Notes under the pieces: generated by a model | What the model was told of the DNA's origin: nothing | Seen by the model: the letters and a program-made list of their open reading frames with translations, nothing else | Databases searched by the model: none | Made by a program: the position numbers and the translations under genes | Part shown: one piece after another, positions 53,001 through 60,563 of the stretch | Numbering within the stretch: the first letter of the stretch is position 1 | Layout of the letters: each line of letters starts with the position of its first letter | Source of the DNA: Chloroflexota bacterium | GTDB taxonomy: Bacteria > Chloroflexota > Anaerolineae > SpSt-313 | Direction of reading: 5' to 3' | Assembly: GCA_029553955.1 (NCBI GenBank) | Contig: JAKPJZ010000119.1 | Location: forward strand, 1 to 64,000 | Length of the DNA: 64,000 nucleotides

Positions 53001-54914
53001 ATGCAGCTTGAGGAAGCCGTGTTCGCAATTCTCGGGGCGCTTTGCGCGCTGTGGGCGATTGTCTGGCTCGTCCGGCGGCGCACCCACACTCCGGCCGCTG
53101 AACCCTATGCCTTCACGCGGGCAGAGATTGCCGGCTATGACACGGCGCTGCCCAAGTACGTCCTCGCTGCAGCCGGTTTTCTGTTCGCGGGTGGCATCCA
53201 TGGGCTGCTTGTGCAGTTGCCGGCCGTGCGGCAATGGCTGGCTTTGGCCGGCGAGCCGGCGCAGCTCGTCGCCGACGAGGTCAGCGAGCAGTTGGTGATC
53301 GTCGGCGGCGTGATTATGCTCGCCATGGGCCTCACCTGCTACGCCCTGCCGCGCCTCATCGGCCGCCCGCTGCGCAACCACAACCTGGCCCGCCTCTCCT
53401 TCGTGCTCACCTTGGCCGGCACGCTGCTCAGCGCGCTCTTGACGGGCACGGTGGGCCTCCTCGAGGGTATCTATGTACGCCAGGGCGGCACCTATGCCGG
53501 GGCGCAGGCCTGGCTCGGCCCCTGGCCACGGCTGACGCTCTGGCTCTTCGAAGGGGCCCGCGACGCCGGGTACTGGACCTTTGCGCTGCTGGTGTTGCTC
53601 ACCGTGCTCTCGAGCCGCAACGTGATTTGGCCCAGGCACCGCCGCCGGCTCACCCGCTGGCTGACCATCTCGGGCGTGGCCCTCTTTGTGGCCGTGTGGC
53701 AGCGGGTGCTCCATATCATCCCCGAAAGCAGCGTGTGGCTGCAGAGCACGGGCGACGCGGCCATCCTGCTCGGCTACCAGGGCTACAACCACCTGCACCT
53801 CTACGTGGGGGCGCTGGTGCCGATGGCGGCGGCGACGTTCATCTACCTCCTCGAGCGCAAGGCCGAGCGGCGTACCGATTGGCGTGCGGCCGACCGCGCC
53901 CTGGCGGGCCTGGCCCTGGCAGGGAGCACCTTCTATCTGGGCCGCCTGGGGCTGAGCCTCTACGAAGGGTACGCTGCGGTGGCCTGGCACCTGCCCGCGG
54001 GCGAGGCGGCAGCGGCCATCGAGCCCTGGCGCACGGCCATCCTCAGCCTGACCGGGGTGGCGCTGCTCGTGGCGCTCGTAGGCTACCTCGCCCTCGCCGT
54101 GCGCCTGGCGCGCGCGGCGCGCGGCTACCTGCCACGAGCCATCGTGGGCACGCTGTGCGTCGGCCTGGGCCTCACGTTCATCGGCGGCATCCACGGTGCG
54201 GCGCTGGCGCTGCTGCCCCCCCGAGGGCCCAGCGCGGGCTCGCTGGCGCATGGCACACTCAGCGTCGGTGCCGGCCTCCTCCTGCCAGCGCTGACGCTGG
54301 CCGACAGCCTGCTCATTGACGCCGCCGGTGCGGGCCGCACGGCCAACCTCGCGCACGCCGGGTTGGGCTTCCTCGGGGCGGGCATCGTGTTGGCCTACCT
54401 GGGCCGCCTAGGGCTCGGCGGGCCGGCGGCCTCGTTGGCCGCGGCAGGGCTGCAGTTGGCCGGCTTGGTAGCCTTTGCCCTGCACGCCTACGAGGCCACC
54501 CATGCCTACCGCAGCATCTTGCCGGCCCGGCTGCACATCCTGCAGCCCAGCGACGCCCGCCGCTCGCGCCTGGCCCTGCTGGAGCTGCCCCTGTCGCAGG
54601 TGCTCCTCATCGAGTTCCTGGCCGGGCTGGCCGGCTTCCCCGGGCTGGGCTGGCTCTTTGGCGGCTTGGCGCTGCCGGGCGCGCTGCTCCTCTACGTGGG
54701 GCCCTGCGTGGCCTGGGCGCTGCTGCCAAGCCTCTTCGCCCTCTCTGGCGGCTGGCTGCACCGCGCCGGCTGGAGCCTGCTGCTGCTCGTCTACCTGCCG
54801 GCCAGCGGCCTGGTGTCGACGCTGGCGCTGCGCGGAGCCATCACACGCCGCGCGCCGGCCGCACCTCCCACAACGACGGAGGAGCCAGTGCTGGGAGGAG
54901 ATGAAGCGACGTGA
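53001..54914 (+). CDS. Large polytopic membrane protein, possibly heme-copper-oxidase-like
   Basis: 637 residues, about 15 hydrophobic segments. Histidines lie in helices at FAGGIHGLLVQLP (near 57), ALFVAVWQRVLHIIP, YNHLHLYVGALVP (near 271), FIGGIHGAALALLPP (near 401) and SLAHGTLSVGAG, a pattern reminiscent of subunit I of heme-copper oxidases or NO reductases. The tail is Thr/Glu-rich. The FxGGIHGxxxxLP pattern occurs twice, as if the two halves were related. I cannot place it firmly; a heme protein is plausible. The ribosome-binding site is weak; a hairpin lies immediately upstream. Confidence 0.5.
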   Translation: MQLEEAVFAILGALCALWAIVWLVRRRTHTPAAEPYAFTRAEIAGYDTALPKYVLAAAGFLFAGGIHGLLVQLPAVRQWLALAGEPAQLVADEVSEQLVIVGGVIMLAMGLTCYALPRLIGRPLRNHNLARLSFVLTLAGTLLSALLTGTVGLLEGIYVRQGGTYAGAQAWLGPWPRLTLWLFEGARDAGYWTFALLVLLTVLSSRNVIWPRHRRRLTRWLTISGVALFVAVWQRVLHIIPESSVWLQSTGDAAILLGYQGYNHLHLYVGALVPMAAATFIYLLERKAERRTDWRAADRALAGLALAGSTFYLGRLGLSLYEGYAAVAWHLPAGEAAAAIEPWRTAILSLTGVALLVALVGYLALAVRLARAARGYLPRAIVGTLCVGLGLTFIGGIHGAALALLPPRGPSAGSLAHGTLSVGAGLLLPALTLADSLLIDAAGAGRTANLAHAGLGFLGAGIVLAYLGRLGLGGPAASLAAAGLQLAGLVAFALHAYEATHAYRSILPARLHILQPSDARRSRLALLELPLSQVLLIEFLAGLAGFPGLGWLFGGLALPGALLLYVGPCVAWALLPSLFALSGGWLHRAGWSLLLLVYLPASGLVSTLALRGAITRRAPAAPPTTTEEPVLGGDEAT

Positions 54915-54944
54915 TTCGGCCCGGTGTCGCGAGTGGTCGCACCA

Positions 54945-55062
54945 TCATTGCGAGTATCCCAGGCCGCGGTGCAGCCTGTGCTTGCACAGAAACTGCGACT
55001 GTCATTGCGAGGAGGCCGCAGCCGACGAAGCAATGACAAACGGCAAGTCTCTCAACAGCAGG
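54945..55062. repeat. CATTGCGAG-type palindromic repeat
   Basis: CATTGCGAG stands at 54949 and again near 55000, followed by GAGGCCGCAGCCGACGAAGC and AATGAC. It matches the inner element of 40256-40404. The stretch lies between convergent genes. Confidence 0.75.
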
Positions 55063-55066
55063 CATT

Positions 55067-56020
55067 CTACGGCCACTCGATGCGGATCAACTGCGTGGCC
55101 GGCGCGTGCCAGGGCGAGGTGAGCACGCCGTCCTGCAGCGCGGCGCCGTCGCCCCAAGCGATGGCGGTGGCCGGCGGCCACACGCGGGCCTCAGTAACGG
55201 CGTAGCGGTAGCCGGGGGGGAAGCCAACGAGCGCCAGGCGATAGCTCTCGGAACGTGAGCCGCTGTCGCTGATGAGGACCTGCACCAGGCGGCCGCCGCC
55301 GCTCTTGCCGGCGAGCAGGGTAAGGCCGAGGTCGTCGTCGCCCTCTGTGACGAGGCGGTGCGGCGTCTCCTGCAACTGCGCCAGGGGCGGCCAGGGCCCC
55401 GCTGCCGCCGTTGGCTCGCCATCATAACGCACAATCAGGGCGCGCACCGGCGGCGCATCGTCGGGCGCGAGGCAGGCATCATCGAAACAGGCGCGGCCTG
55501 CGGTCGCATCGGCCATCTGCAGGGCGATCCTGGCCTGCACGGCGCCATCGGGCGCGCGGCAGCGCCGGGCGTAGGCCGTCCATCCGCTATCGCCACTCAG
55601 CGGCGGCATCTCCATCTTGGAGAGCGGCCGGCCCTCGGCATCGAGAAAGCTCAGCGTCAGGCTCGCCACGCCCACCAGCCGCTCGGTGTGCGCCCGGCAG
55701 GAGATGCGGTAACAGTCCCCGGCCTGCACCGGCACCGTCTGCGCCCAGGCGGCTGTATGCGGCGAGCCGGCCTTGGCCACCGCAATGACGGCAAAGCCGG
55801 CCGGGTCGCAGGCCAGCAGCGGGGCGCCGCTCTCAGTAACCGCCTGCCAGGCGGAGGCGCCGCCGCGGAAATTCCCATTCGCCAACAGGCTGGGCAGCGC
55901 GGTCGGCACAGGGGCTTCGGCCTGCGGCGGCGGCACGGGCCGGGCGCAGGCGAGCGAAAGGGGGTAGAGCACGACCAGGGCCAGGAGGCAGACCACACCC
56001 GGGTGAAGCCGTGTGTTCAT
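55067..56020 (-). CDS. Predicted lipoprotein with carbohydrate-binding-like domain
   Basis: 317 residues. A signal peptide ends in a lipobox (PLSLAC near residue 25). After a Pro-rich linker, LLANGNFRGGASAWQAV through about residue 185 looks like a CBM4/9-type jelly roll (N-terminal NGNF, then CYRISCRAHT and FDDACLAPD). The C-terminal 120 residues (LVQVLISDSG to RIEWP) are unlike anything I recognise. Exported and lipid-anchored; may bind glycans. Promoter on the minus strand at 56097-56068. Confidence 0.6.
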   Translation of the reverse strand: MNTRLHPGVVCLLALVVLYPLSLACARPVPPPQAEAPVPTALPSLLANGNFRGGASAWQAVTESGAPLLACDPAGFAVIAVAKAGSPHTAAWAQTVPVQAGDCYRISCRAHTERLVGVASLTLSFLDAEGRPLSKMEMPPLSGDSGWTAYARRCRAPDGAVQARIALQMADATAGRACFDDACLAPDDAPPVRALIVRYDGEPTAAAGPWPPLAQLQETPHRLVTEGDDDLGLTLLAGKSGGGRLVQVLISDSGSRSESYRLALVGFPPGYRYAVTEARVWPPATAIAWGDGAALQDGVLTSPWHAPATQLIRIEWP

Positions 56021-56067
56021 GAGCGCTCCGCCCTTCGTATGCTGCAGAGAGTGTGAAGGACGCCGGG

Positions 56068-56142
56068 AGTATACCCGTGCGCGGGTGTCGTTGTCAAGTG
56101 GATGCCGATGTCCTTGACAACAGAGCGCTCTGGTGATAGTAT
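56068..56142. promoter_or_regulatory. Divergent promoter pair
   Basis: Plus strand: TTGACA (56114-56119), 17 bases, TAGTAT (56137-56142) for the toxin-antitoxin genes. Minus strand: TTGACA (56097-56092), 18 bases, TATACT (56073-56068) for the lipoprotein. The two -35 boxes are part of one inverted repeat, GTTGTCAAG and CTTGACAAC. Confidence 0.75.
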
Positions 56143-56149
56143 TACTTTG

Positions 56150-56171
56150 AGGGGAGGTATTACCCTCTCTG
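56150..56171. promoter_or_regulatory. Possible operator of the toxin-antitoxin genes
   Basis: GAGGGGAGGTATTACCCTCT is an imperfect palindrome just after the -10 box, where antitoxin complexes usually bind. Confidence 0.45.
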
Positions 56172-56199
56172 AAGGCATTACCGGAAAGGGCCAGCAGCC

Positions 56200-56496
56200 A
56201 TGGAGGAGAACCAGGGAACCAGCGTGGTGACGCGCAAGGGGCAGGTGACCATTCCCATGCGCGTGCGCCGCATGCTCAAGATTGAGCCCGATGACCGGGT
56301 GGCGTTCTACACAGAAGGCGTCAGGGTCTACCTGACGGTGGTCAAGGAGACTCTCGAGTCGGCCTACGGCGCCGTCGAGCCGCTGCACAGGCCGGAGGAT
56401 TTCCACGCGCTGCGAGACCGCGCCATTGACGATCATGCCGCCGAGACGCTGCGCGGGATGGGTTCTGAGGAGGCAGAGGAGAGGCCGCAGCCATGA
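56200..56496 (+). CDS. AbrB/MazE-type antitoxin
   Basis: 98 residues. The swapped-hairpin domain at the N terminus reads TSVVTRKGQVTIPMRVRRMLKIEPDDRV-like (residues 7-33), the standard SpoVT/AbrB DNA-binding fold. The C-terminal half (RPEDFHALRDRAIDDHAAE) would clasp the toxin. It overlaps the toxin gene by four bases. It should repress its own promoter together with the toxin. Confidence 0.9.
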   Translation: MEENQGTSVVTRKGQVTIPMRVRRMLKIEPDDRVAFYTEGVRVYLTVVKETLESAYGAVEPLHRPEDFHALRDRAIDDHAAETLRGMGSEEAEERPQP

Positions 56497-56900
56497 TGTT
56501 CCTCGACGCCAACATCATCCTCCGCTTTCTCACCCGCGACGATCCGGCCAAGGCCGAGCGCTGCTTCGAGCTTTTCCAGCGGGCCGATCGCGGCGAGGTC
56601 GAGCTGACCACCTCCGAGTCGGTCCTGGCGGAAGTAGTCTGCGTACTCTCCTCGCCCCGCCTCTATCACCTGGCACCCGAGCGCATCCGCGACCTGCTGC
56701 TGCCCATCCTCAACCTGCGCGGCCTCAAGCTCAGCTCGCGCCAACTCTACCGCCGGGCGCTGGCCATCTATGCGGCGAGCCACATCGACTTTGAGGATGC
56801 ACTGACCGTCGCCCACATGGAACGGCGAGGGATCAACGAAGTGTTGAGCTACGACCGGCACTTTGACCGGGTCGAGGGCGTGGTGCGCCAGGAACCTTGA
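56493..56900 (+). CDS. PIN-domain ribonuclease toxin, VapC-type
   Basis: 135 residues. Acidic residues of the PIN active site are visible: FLDANIILRFLTRDD (Asp near 5), ESVLAEVVCVL (Glu near 46), IDFEDALTVAHM (Asp near 100) and a late SYDRHFDR. It cuts RNA when free of its antitoxin. The start codon overlaps the antitoxin stop, so the two are coupled. Also called type II toxin-antitoxin; it may be defence-linked or a stability module. Confidence 0.9.
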   Translation: MMFLDANIILRFLTRDDPAKAERCFELFQRADRGEVELTTSESVLAEVVCVLSSPRLYHLAPERIRDLLLPILNLRGLKLSSRQLYRRALAIYAASHIDFEDALTVAHMERRGINEVLSYDRHFDRVEGVVRQEP

Positions 56901-57036
56901 ACCCCATGGTCCATACGCCCCTGGCCTTGACTCGCCCGCTTAAATCGGCTATCTGTCAGAGCGCGTAACCTGCCGGAGTACGTCTGGGCGCAAGCCGGGC
57001 CTAGCGCTCCGCCGACATCCGGCACCATACCAGGGC

Positions 57037-57118
57037 AAGGGTTTGGCGGGCAGGAAGCGCCTGGCCTGGCCGGCCCGCGGGCCGGCCAGGCCAGGCGCTT
57101 CCTGCCCGCCAAACCCTT
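57037..57118. repeat. Long perfect palindrome P7 (82 bp)
   Basis: Arms of 41 bases meet without a loop at 57077/57078 in CCCG|CGGG, no mismatch. The outer end reads AAGGGTTTGGCGG. Flank A is on the right in reverse (57119-57165; GCGCGAAGCATG) and flank B on the left (56975-57036; GCCGGGCCTAGCGCTCCGCC). Confidence 0.95.
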
Positions 57119-57206
57119 CCAAAGGCCCGCTCCGGGCCGGCGCGAAGCATGAAACCCGGAAGGCAGCTTTGGCAGGCCGCGAGTCATGGCCATCTGGGAG
57201 GTCTGT

Positions 57207-58991
57207 GTGGACATACCGCGCCCCGAGTATCCGCGGCCCGACCTGCGCCGCGCAGAGTGGCGCAACCTGAACGGCTTCTGGGATTTCGCCTTTGATGACC
57301 ACAACGAGGGCTTGAGCCAGGGTTGGCACGAGCGAGGCCCCTTCTCGCGCCAGATCGTGGTGCCCTTCCCCTTCGAAAGCGCGCTGAGCGGCATCGGTGA
57401 CCCAACGCCGCACCCCAGCGTCTGGTACCGCACTACCTTCAACGCCCAGCGCCCACCCGCCGGCGAGCGCCTGCTGCTGCACCTGGGCGCCGTCGATTGG
57501 GAAGCGACGGTGTGGCTCAACGGCCGCGAGCTGGGCCGCCACCGCGGCGGCTATGTGCCGTTCTCCTTCGACGTCACCGGCGCACTGCAGAGCGGCGAGA
57601 ACACGCTCGTGGTGCATGCCATCGATACGCTGAGCAAAGACCAGCCCCGCGGCAAGCAGTACTGGGACCAAGTGCCGAGCGGCATCTGGTACGACCGCAC
57701 CAGCGGCATCTGGCAGACGGTATGGCTCGAGCCGGTGCCCGCCAGCCACATCGGCCGCCTGCAGCTGACGCCCAACGTAGATGCGGCCACGCTCCACGTC
57801 GCGGCCGAGGTCGACGGCGACGCGACCGGGCTGTCGCTCGAAGCGGTGGCGCTCGACGGCGGCCAGGAGGTGGCCCGCGAGGTGGCCGCGCCAGGGAACG
57901 CGGGCCTCGACCTGCGCCTGCCGCAGCCGCGCCTGTGGTCGCCCGAAGCGCCGCACCTCTACGACCTGCAGGTGAGCCTGCGCGACGGCGGCCGCCCGGT
58001 CGATCGGGTCGAGTCGTACTTTGGCCTGCGCAAGGTCACCATCGACGGCAAGAACATCCTGCTCAACGACCGCCCGCTCTATCAGCGGCTCGTGCTCGAC
58101 CAGGGCTACTGGCCCGACGGCCAGTACACCGCACCGAGCGACGAGGCGCTGCGCGCCGACATCCTCTGGGGGCGGCGCTTTGGCTACAACGGCGCGCGCA
58201 AGCACCAAAAAGTGGAGGACCCGCGTTGGCTCTACTGGTGCGACCGGCTGGGCTACCTGGTGTGGGGCGAGATGGCCAACTGCGGCCTGTACCACTACTC
58301 GCCGCAGGCGGTGGCCAACGTGCGCGACGAGTGGCGCGAGGCGGTGGCCCGCGACTATAACCACCCCTGCATCGTCACCTGGGTGCCGTTCAACGAGTCG
58401 TGGGGCATCTGGGGCGTGCGCGAGCGTGCGGAGGTGCAGCAGGGCGTGCGCGACGTGGTGCGCTGGACGCGCAGCTATGACCCCACGCGCCCGGTAATCG
58501 ACAACTCGGGCTGGGAGCATCTCGATACCGACATCGCCGACCTGCACACCTACCTGCGCACCGGCGAGCAGGTCGCGGTCTGGTGGCCCTGCTACCGCTC
58601 GGGGCAGACCTACGTCTACGACTCCAACTACCCCTTCTGGGCGCAAGGCCAGCGCTACGGCGGCCAGCCGGTGGTGGTGAGCGAGTACGGCGGCATGGCC
58701 ATCGAAGAATACCCGCCGCCGCCCGACAAGCCGCTGCAGGCCTGCGGCCTGGACCCATTGAGCCGCTACGCCGCGCGCTACCACGACCTGACGCGGGCTA
58801 TCCTCGACTTGGAGGACGTCTGCGGCTTCTGCTTCACCCAGCTCACCGACGTCGAGGGCGAGGTCAACGGCGTGCTGACCTACGGCCGCCGGCCCAAGGT
58901 GGACCCCGACGTAATCGCCGCTTACAACCGCGAGGCCCCGGCAGCCTACCCCATCAGCAAACTGGCGCCGGAGCGGGCCTGTCGCCGCTAG
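57207..58991 (+). CDS. Glycoside hydrolase family 2 (beta-galactosidase/beta-glucuronidase-like)
   Basis: 594 residues. The jelly-roll sugar-binding domain (about 1-150; GIWYDRTSGIWQTVWLE near its end), an immunoglobulin-like domain (about 165-270) and the TIM barrel (270-580) are in the family order. The catalytic acid/base is in VPFNESWGIWG near 393 and the nucleophile in VVVSEYGGMA near 490. No signal peptide, so it acts on sugars in the cytoplasm. GTG 57207 has GGGAGG five bases upstream; the in-frame ATG at 57186 has none. The substrate sugar is not clear. Confidence 0.88.
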   Translation: MDIPRPEYPRPDLRRAEWRNLNGFWDFAFDDHNEGLSQGWHERGPFSRQIVVPFPFESALSGIGDPTPHPSVWYRTTFNAQRPPAGERLLLHLGAVDWEATVWLNGRELGRHRGGYVPFSFDVTGALQSGENTLVVHAIDTLSKDQPRGKQYWDQVPSGIWYDRTSGIWQTVWLEPVPASHIGRLQLTPNVDAATLHVAAEVDGDATGLSLEAVALDGGQEVAREVAAPGNAGLDLRLPQPRLWSPEAPHLYDLQVSLRDGGRPVDRVESYFGLRKVTIDGKNILLNDRPLYQRLVLDQGYWPDGQYTAPSDEALRADILWGRRFGYNGARKHQKVEDPRWLYWCDRLGYLVWGEMANCGLYHYSPQAVANVRDEWREAVARDYNHPCIVTWVPFNESWGIWGVRERAEVQQGVRDVVRWTRSYDPTRPVIDNSGWEHLDTDIADLHTYLRTGEQVAVWWPCYRSGQTYVYDSNYPFWAQGQRYGGQPVVVSEYGGMAIEEYPPPPDKPLQACGLDPLSRYAARYHDLTRAILDLEDVCGFCFTQLTDVEGEVNGVLTYGRRPKVDPDVIAAYNREAPAAYPISKLAPERACRR

Positions 58992-59022
58992 CCCTGTCTT
59001 CGACGCCGCAAATGTGCCTGTA

Positions 59023-59070
59023 GTGCGGGAGAGCGCAGTTGGGGCCGCCCCCGGCTGCGCTCTCCCACAC
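59023..59070. terminator. Hairpin after the GH2 gene
   Basis: GTGCGGGAGAGCGCAG pairs with CTGCGCTCTCCCACAC with one mismatch; an inner GGGGCCGCCCC adds to it. No U-run. Confidence 0.45.
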
Positions 59071-59127
59071 TGCGAACGAGATCGCCGCACATCGACGATT
59101 GAAGCGCGCCATGCCCCCTCCCCCCTC

Positions 59128-59176
59128 TTGCATTTTCTCAAAGGAATGAGTATACTTAGGTTACAGGATTGTAACC
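59128..59176 (+). promoter_or_regulatory. Promoter and operator of the sbcD-sbcC-like operon
   Basis: TTGCAT (59128-59133), 17 bases, TATACT (59151-59156). Directly after it, at the likely start of transcription, is GGTTACAGGATTGTAACC (59159-59176), a 7-base perfect inverted repeat suited to a repressor. The leader to the ATG is about 230 bases and includes another GGCGGTTC-type palindrome near 59280-59305. Confidence 0.7.
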
Positions 59177-59393
59177 TACGCAACCTGGTGGTTACGCATT
59201 CTTCCTGCCGGAGGAGTATCCTCGCAGTCTACACCCCACTCCCCCGCTCCTCCGGCGAGTCCCGGCCACTGAGGCGGGGGGCGGTTCCCGAACCGCCCCC
59301 ACAGATGCGGAGGCAACGCTGCATGTTCACCGCTGCCTGTTACCCGGCGTGCTCTTCCCTCACACGCCCCTACAGATTCGGAGGTAACGCTCC

Positions 59394-60563
59394 ATGTTCA
59401 CTATCCTGCACTGCGCCGACCTCCACCTCGAAGCCAGCTTTGCCTCGAGCCGGGTGCCGCCAGCGATGGGCAACTGGCGCCGCGCCAGCCTGCAGGCGGC
59501 GCTCGGCCGCATCCTTGCCCTGGCCCGCGAGCACCGCGCCGATGCGGTGACCATTGGTGGTGATCTCTACGAGCACGAGTACGCCCTGCCCGACACGGCC
59601 GAGTTCCTGCGCGAGCAGTTCGCGGCCCTGGCGCCCATGCGGGTGTTCATCGCGCCGGGTGAGTGCGACCCCTACGGCGACGACTCGCTCTATGCGCTGA
59701 CCCGCTGGCCCGAGAACGTGGTCGTCATGCCGCCCGGCCCCCTGAGCTGCTATGAGCTGGCGCCCGGCCTCTGCCTGTGGGGTGCGGGCTATGCCCCCGG
59801 CGTGGCCGATGTGCTGGCGGGGTGGAGCAGCGACCGCGACGGCACGCAGCTGCTGCTCATGCATGCAGCCTGGGCGGCCGAGCCCGAGGCCGACGGGCCG
59901 TTCCGCGTGGATGCGGCCGCGCTGCAGGCCGCCGGCTTTGACCTGGCACTGTTGGGCCACGAGCATAGCGCCCGTAGGGGCGGTTCGGGAACCGCCCCTG
60001 GTTCGGGAACCGCCCCCGACGGCCAGGAGGGCGGCACCCGCTACGTCTACCCAGGCAGCCCCGAGCCGCTCGAGGCGCGCGAGACCGCCGGCGAGCACCT
60101 GGCGGTGTTGGTGAGCGTGGACCAGGGAGCCTGCCAGACGCGCGCGCTGCCGGTGGCCCAGTGGCGCTACCTGGAGCGGCGCGTTGACCTCTCGGGCTCC
60201 AGCACCATCGAAGAGGCGGCAGCGTTGGTCCGCGTGGAGCTGCGTGAGGCAGGCGCGGTGGACCAGGGCACAATCTGCCGCGTGGTGCTGACTGGCGTGC
60301 GCCGCTTTGACCTCGACATGGAGGCGCTGCGGGGTTTGGTCGATACGGCCGCCTGTGTGCAGTACGACGCGGAGCAGGCGCTGGGCTTTGGCGTGGAGCA
60401 ACTGGCGTACGAAGCAACGTTGCGCGGCCAACTGGTGCGGCGTATGCAGGGCCGCCTGGCGGGCGCAGCTTCCCAGAACGAGCGTGCCCTGACGCTGCGC
60501 GCCCTCGACCTGGGGCTGCGTGCCCTCGAAGGAAAGCAGGTGCGACCCTATGAGAGTGGCTGA
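59394..60563 (+). CDS. SbcD/YhaO-like metallophosphoesterase (DNA repair nuclease subunit)
   Basis: 389 residues. Phosphoesterase motifs: HCADLHLE near 6-13, GGDLYEHE near 55-62, LLLMHAAW near 149, LLGHEHS near 184. The usual GNHD is GECD (PGECDPYGDD near 88), so a conserved Asn ligand and the catalytic His are both changed. Between 59974 and 60017 an in-frame palindromic insert (encoding a GGSGTAPGSGTAPD loop) follows GHEHS. The gene overlaps the SMC-like partner by 14 bases. Partner pairs of this kind cut DNA ends and hairpins. Confidence 0.8.
   Translation: MFTILHCADLHLEASFASSRVPPAMGNWRRASLQAALGRILALAREHRADAVTIGGDLYEHEYALPDTAEFLREQFAALAPMRVFIAPGECDPYGDDSLYALTRWPENVVVMPPGPLSCYELAPGLCLWGAGYAPGVADVLAGWSSDRDGTQLLLMHAAWAAEPEADGPFRVDAAALQAAGFDLALLGHEHSARRGGSGTAPGSGTAPDGQEGGTRYVYPGSPEPLEARETAGEHLAVLVSVDQGACQTRALPVAQWRYLERRVDLSGSSTIEEAAALVRVELREAGAVDQGTICRVVLTGVRRFDLDMEALRGLVDTAACVQYDAEQALGFGVEQLAYEATLRGQLVRRMQGRLAGAASQNERALTLRALDLGLRALEGKQVRPYESG
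59974..60017. repeat. Palindromic element inside the SbcD-like gene
   Basis: AGGGGCGGTTC (59976-59986) and GAACCGCCCCT (59989-59999) pair; a second GGTTCGGGAACCGCCCC follows. The same GGCGGTTC palindrome lies in the operon leader near 59280. Frame is kept. Confidence 0.75.
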
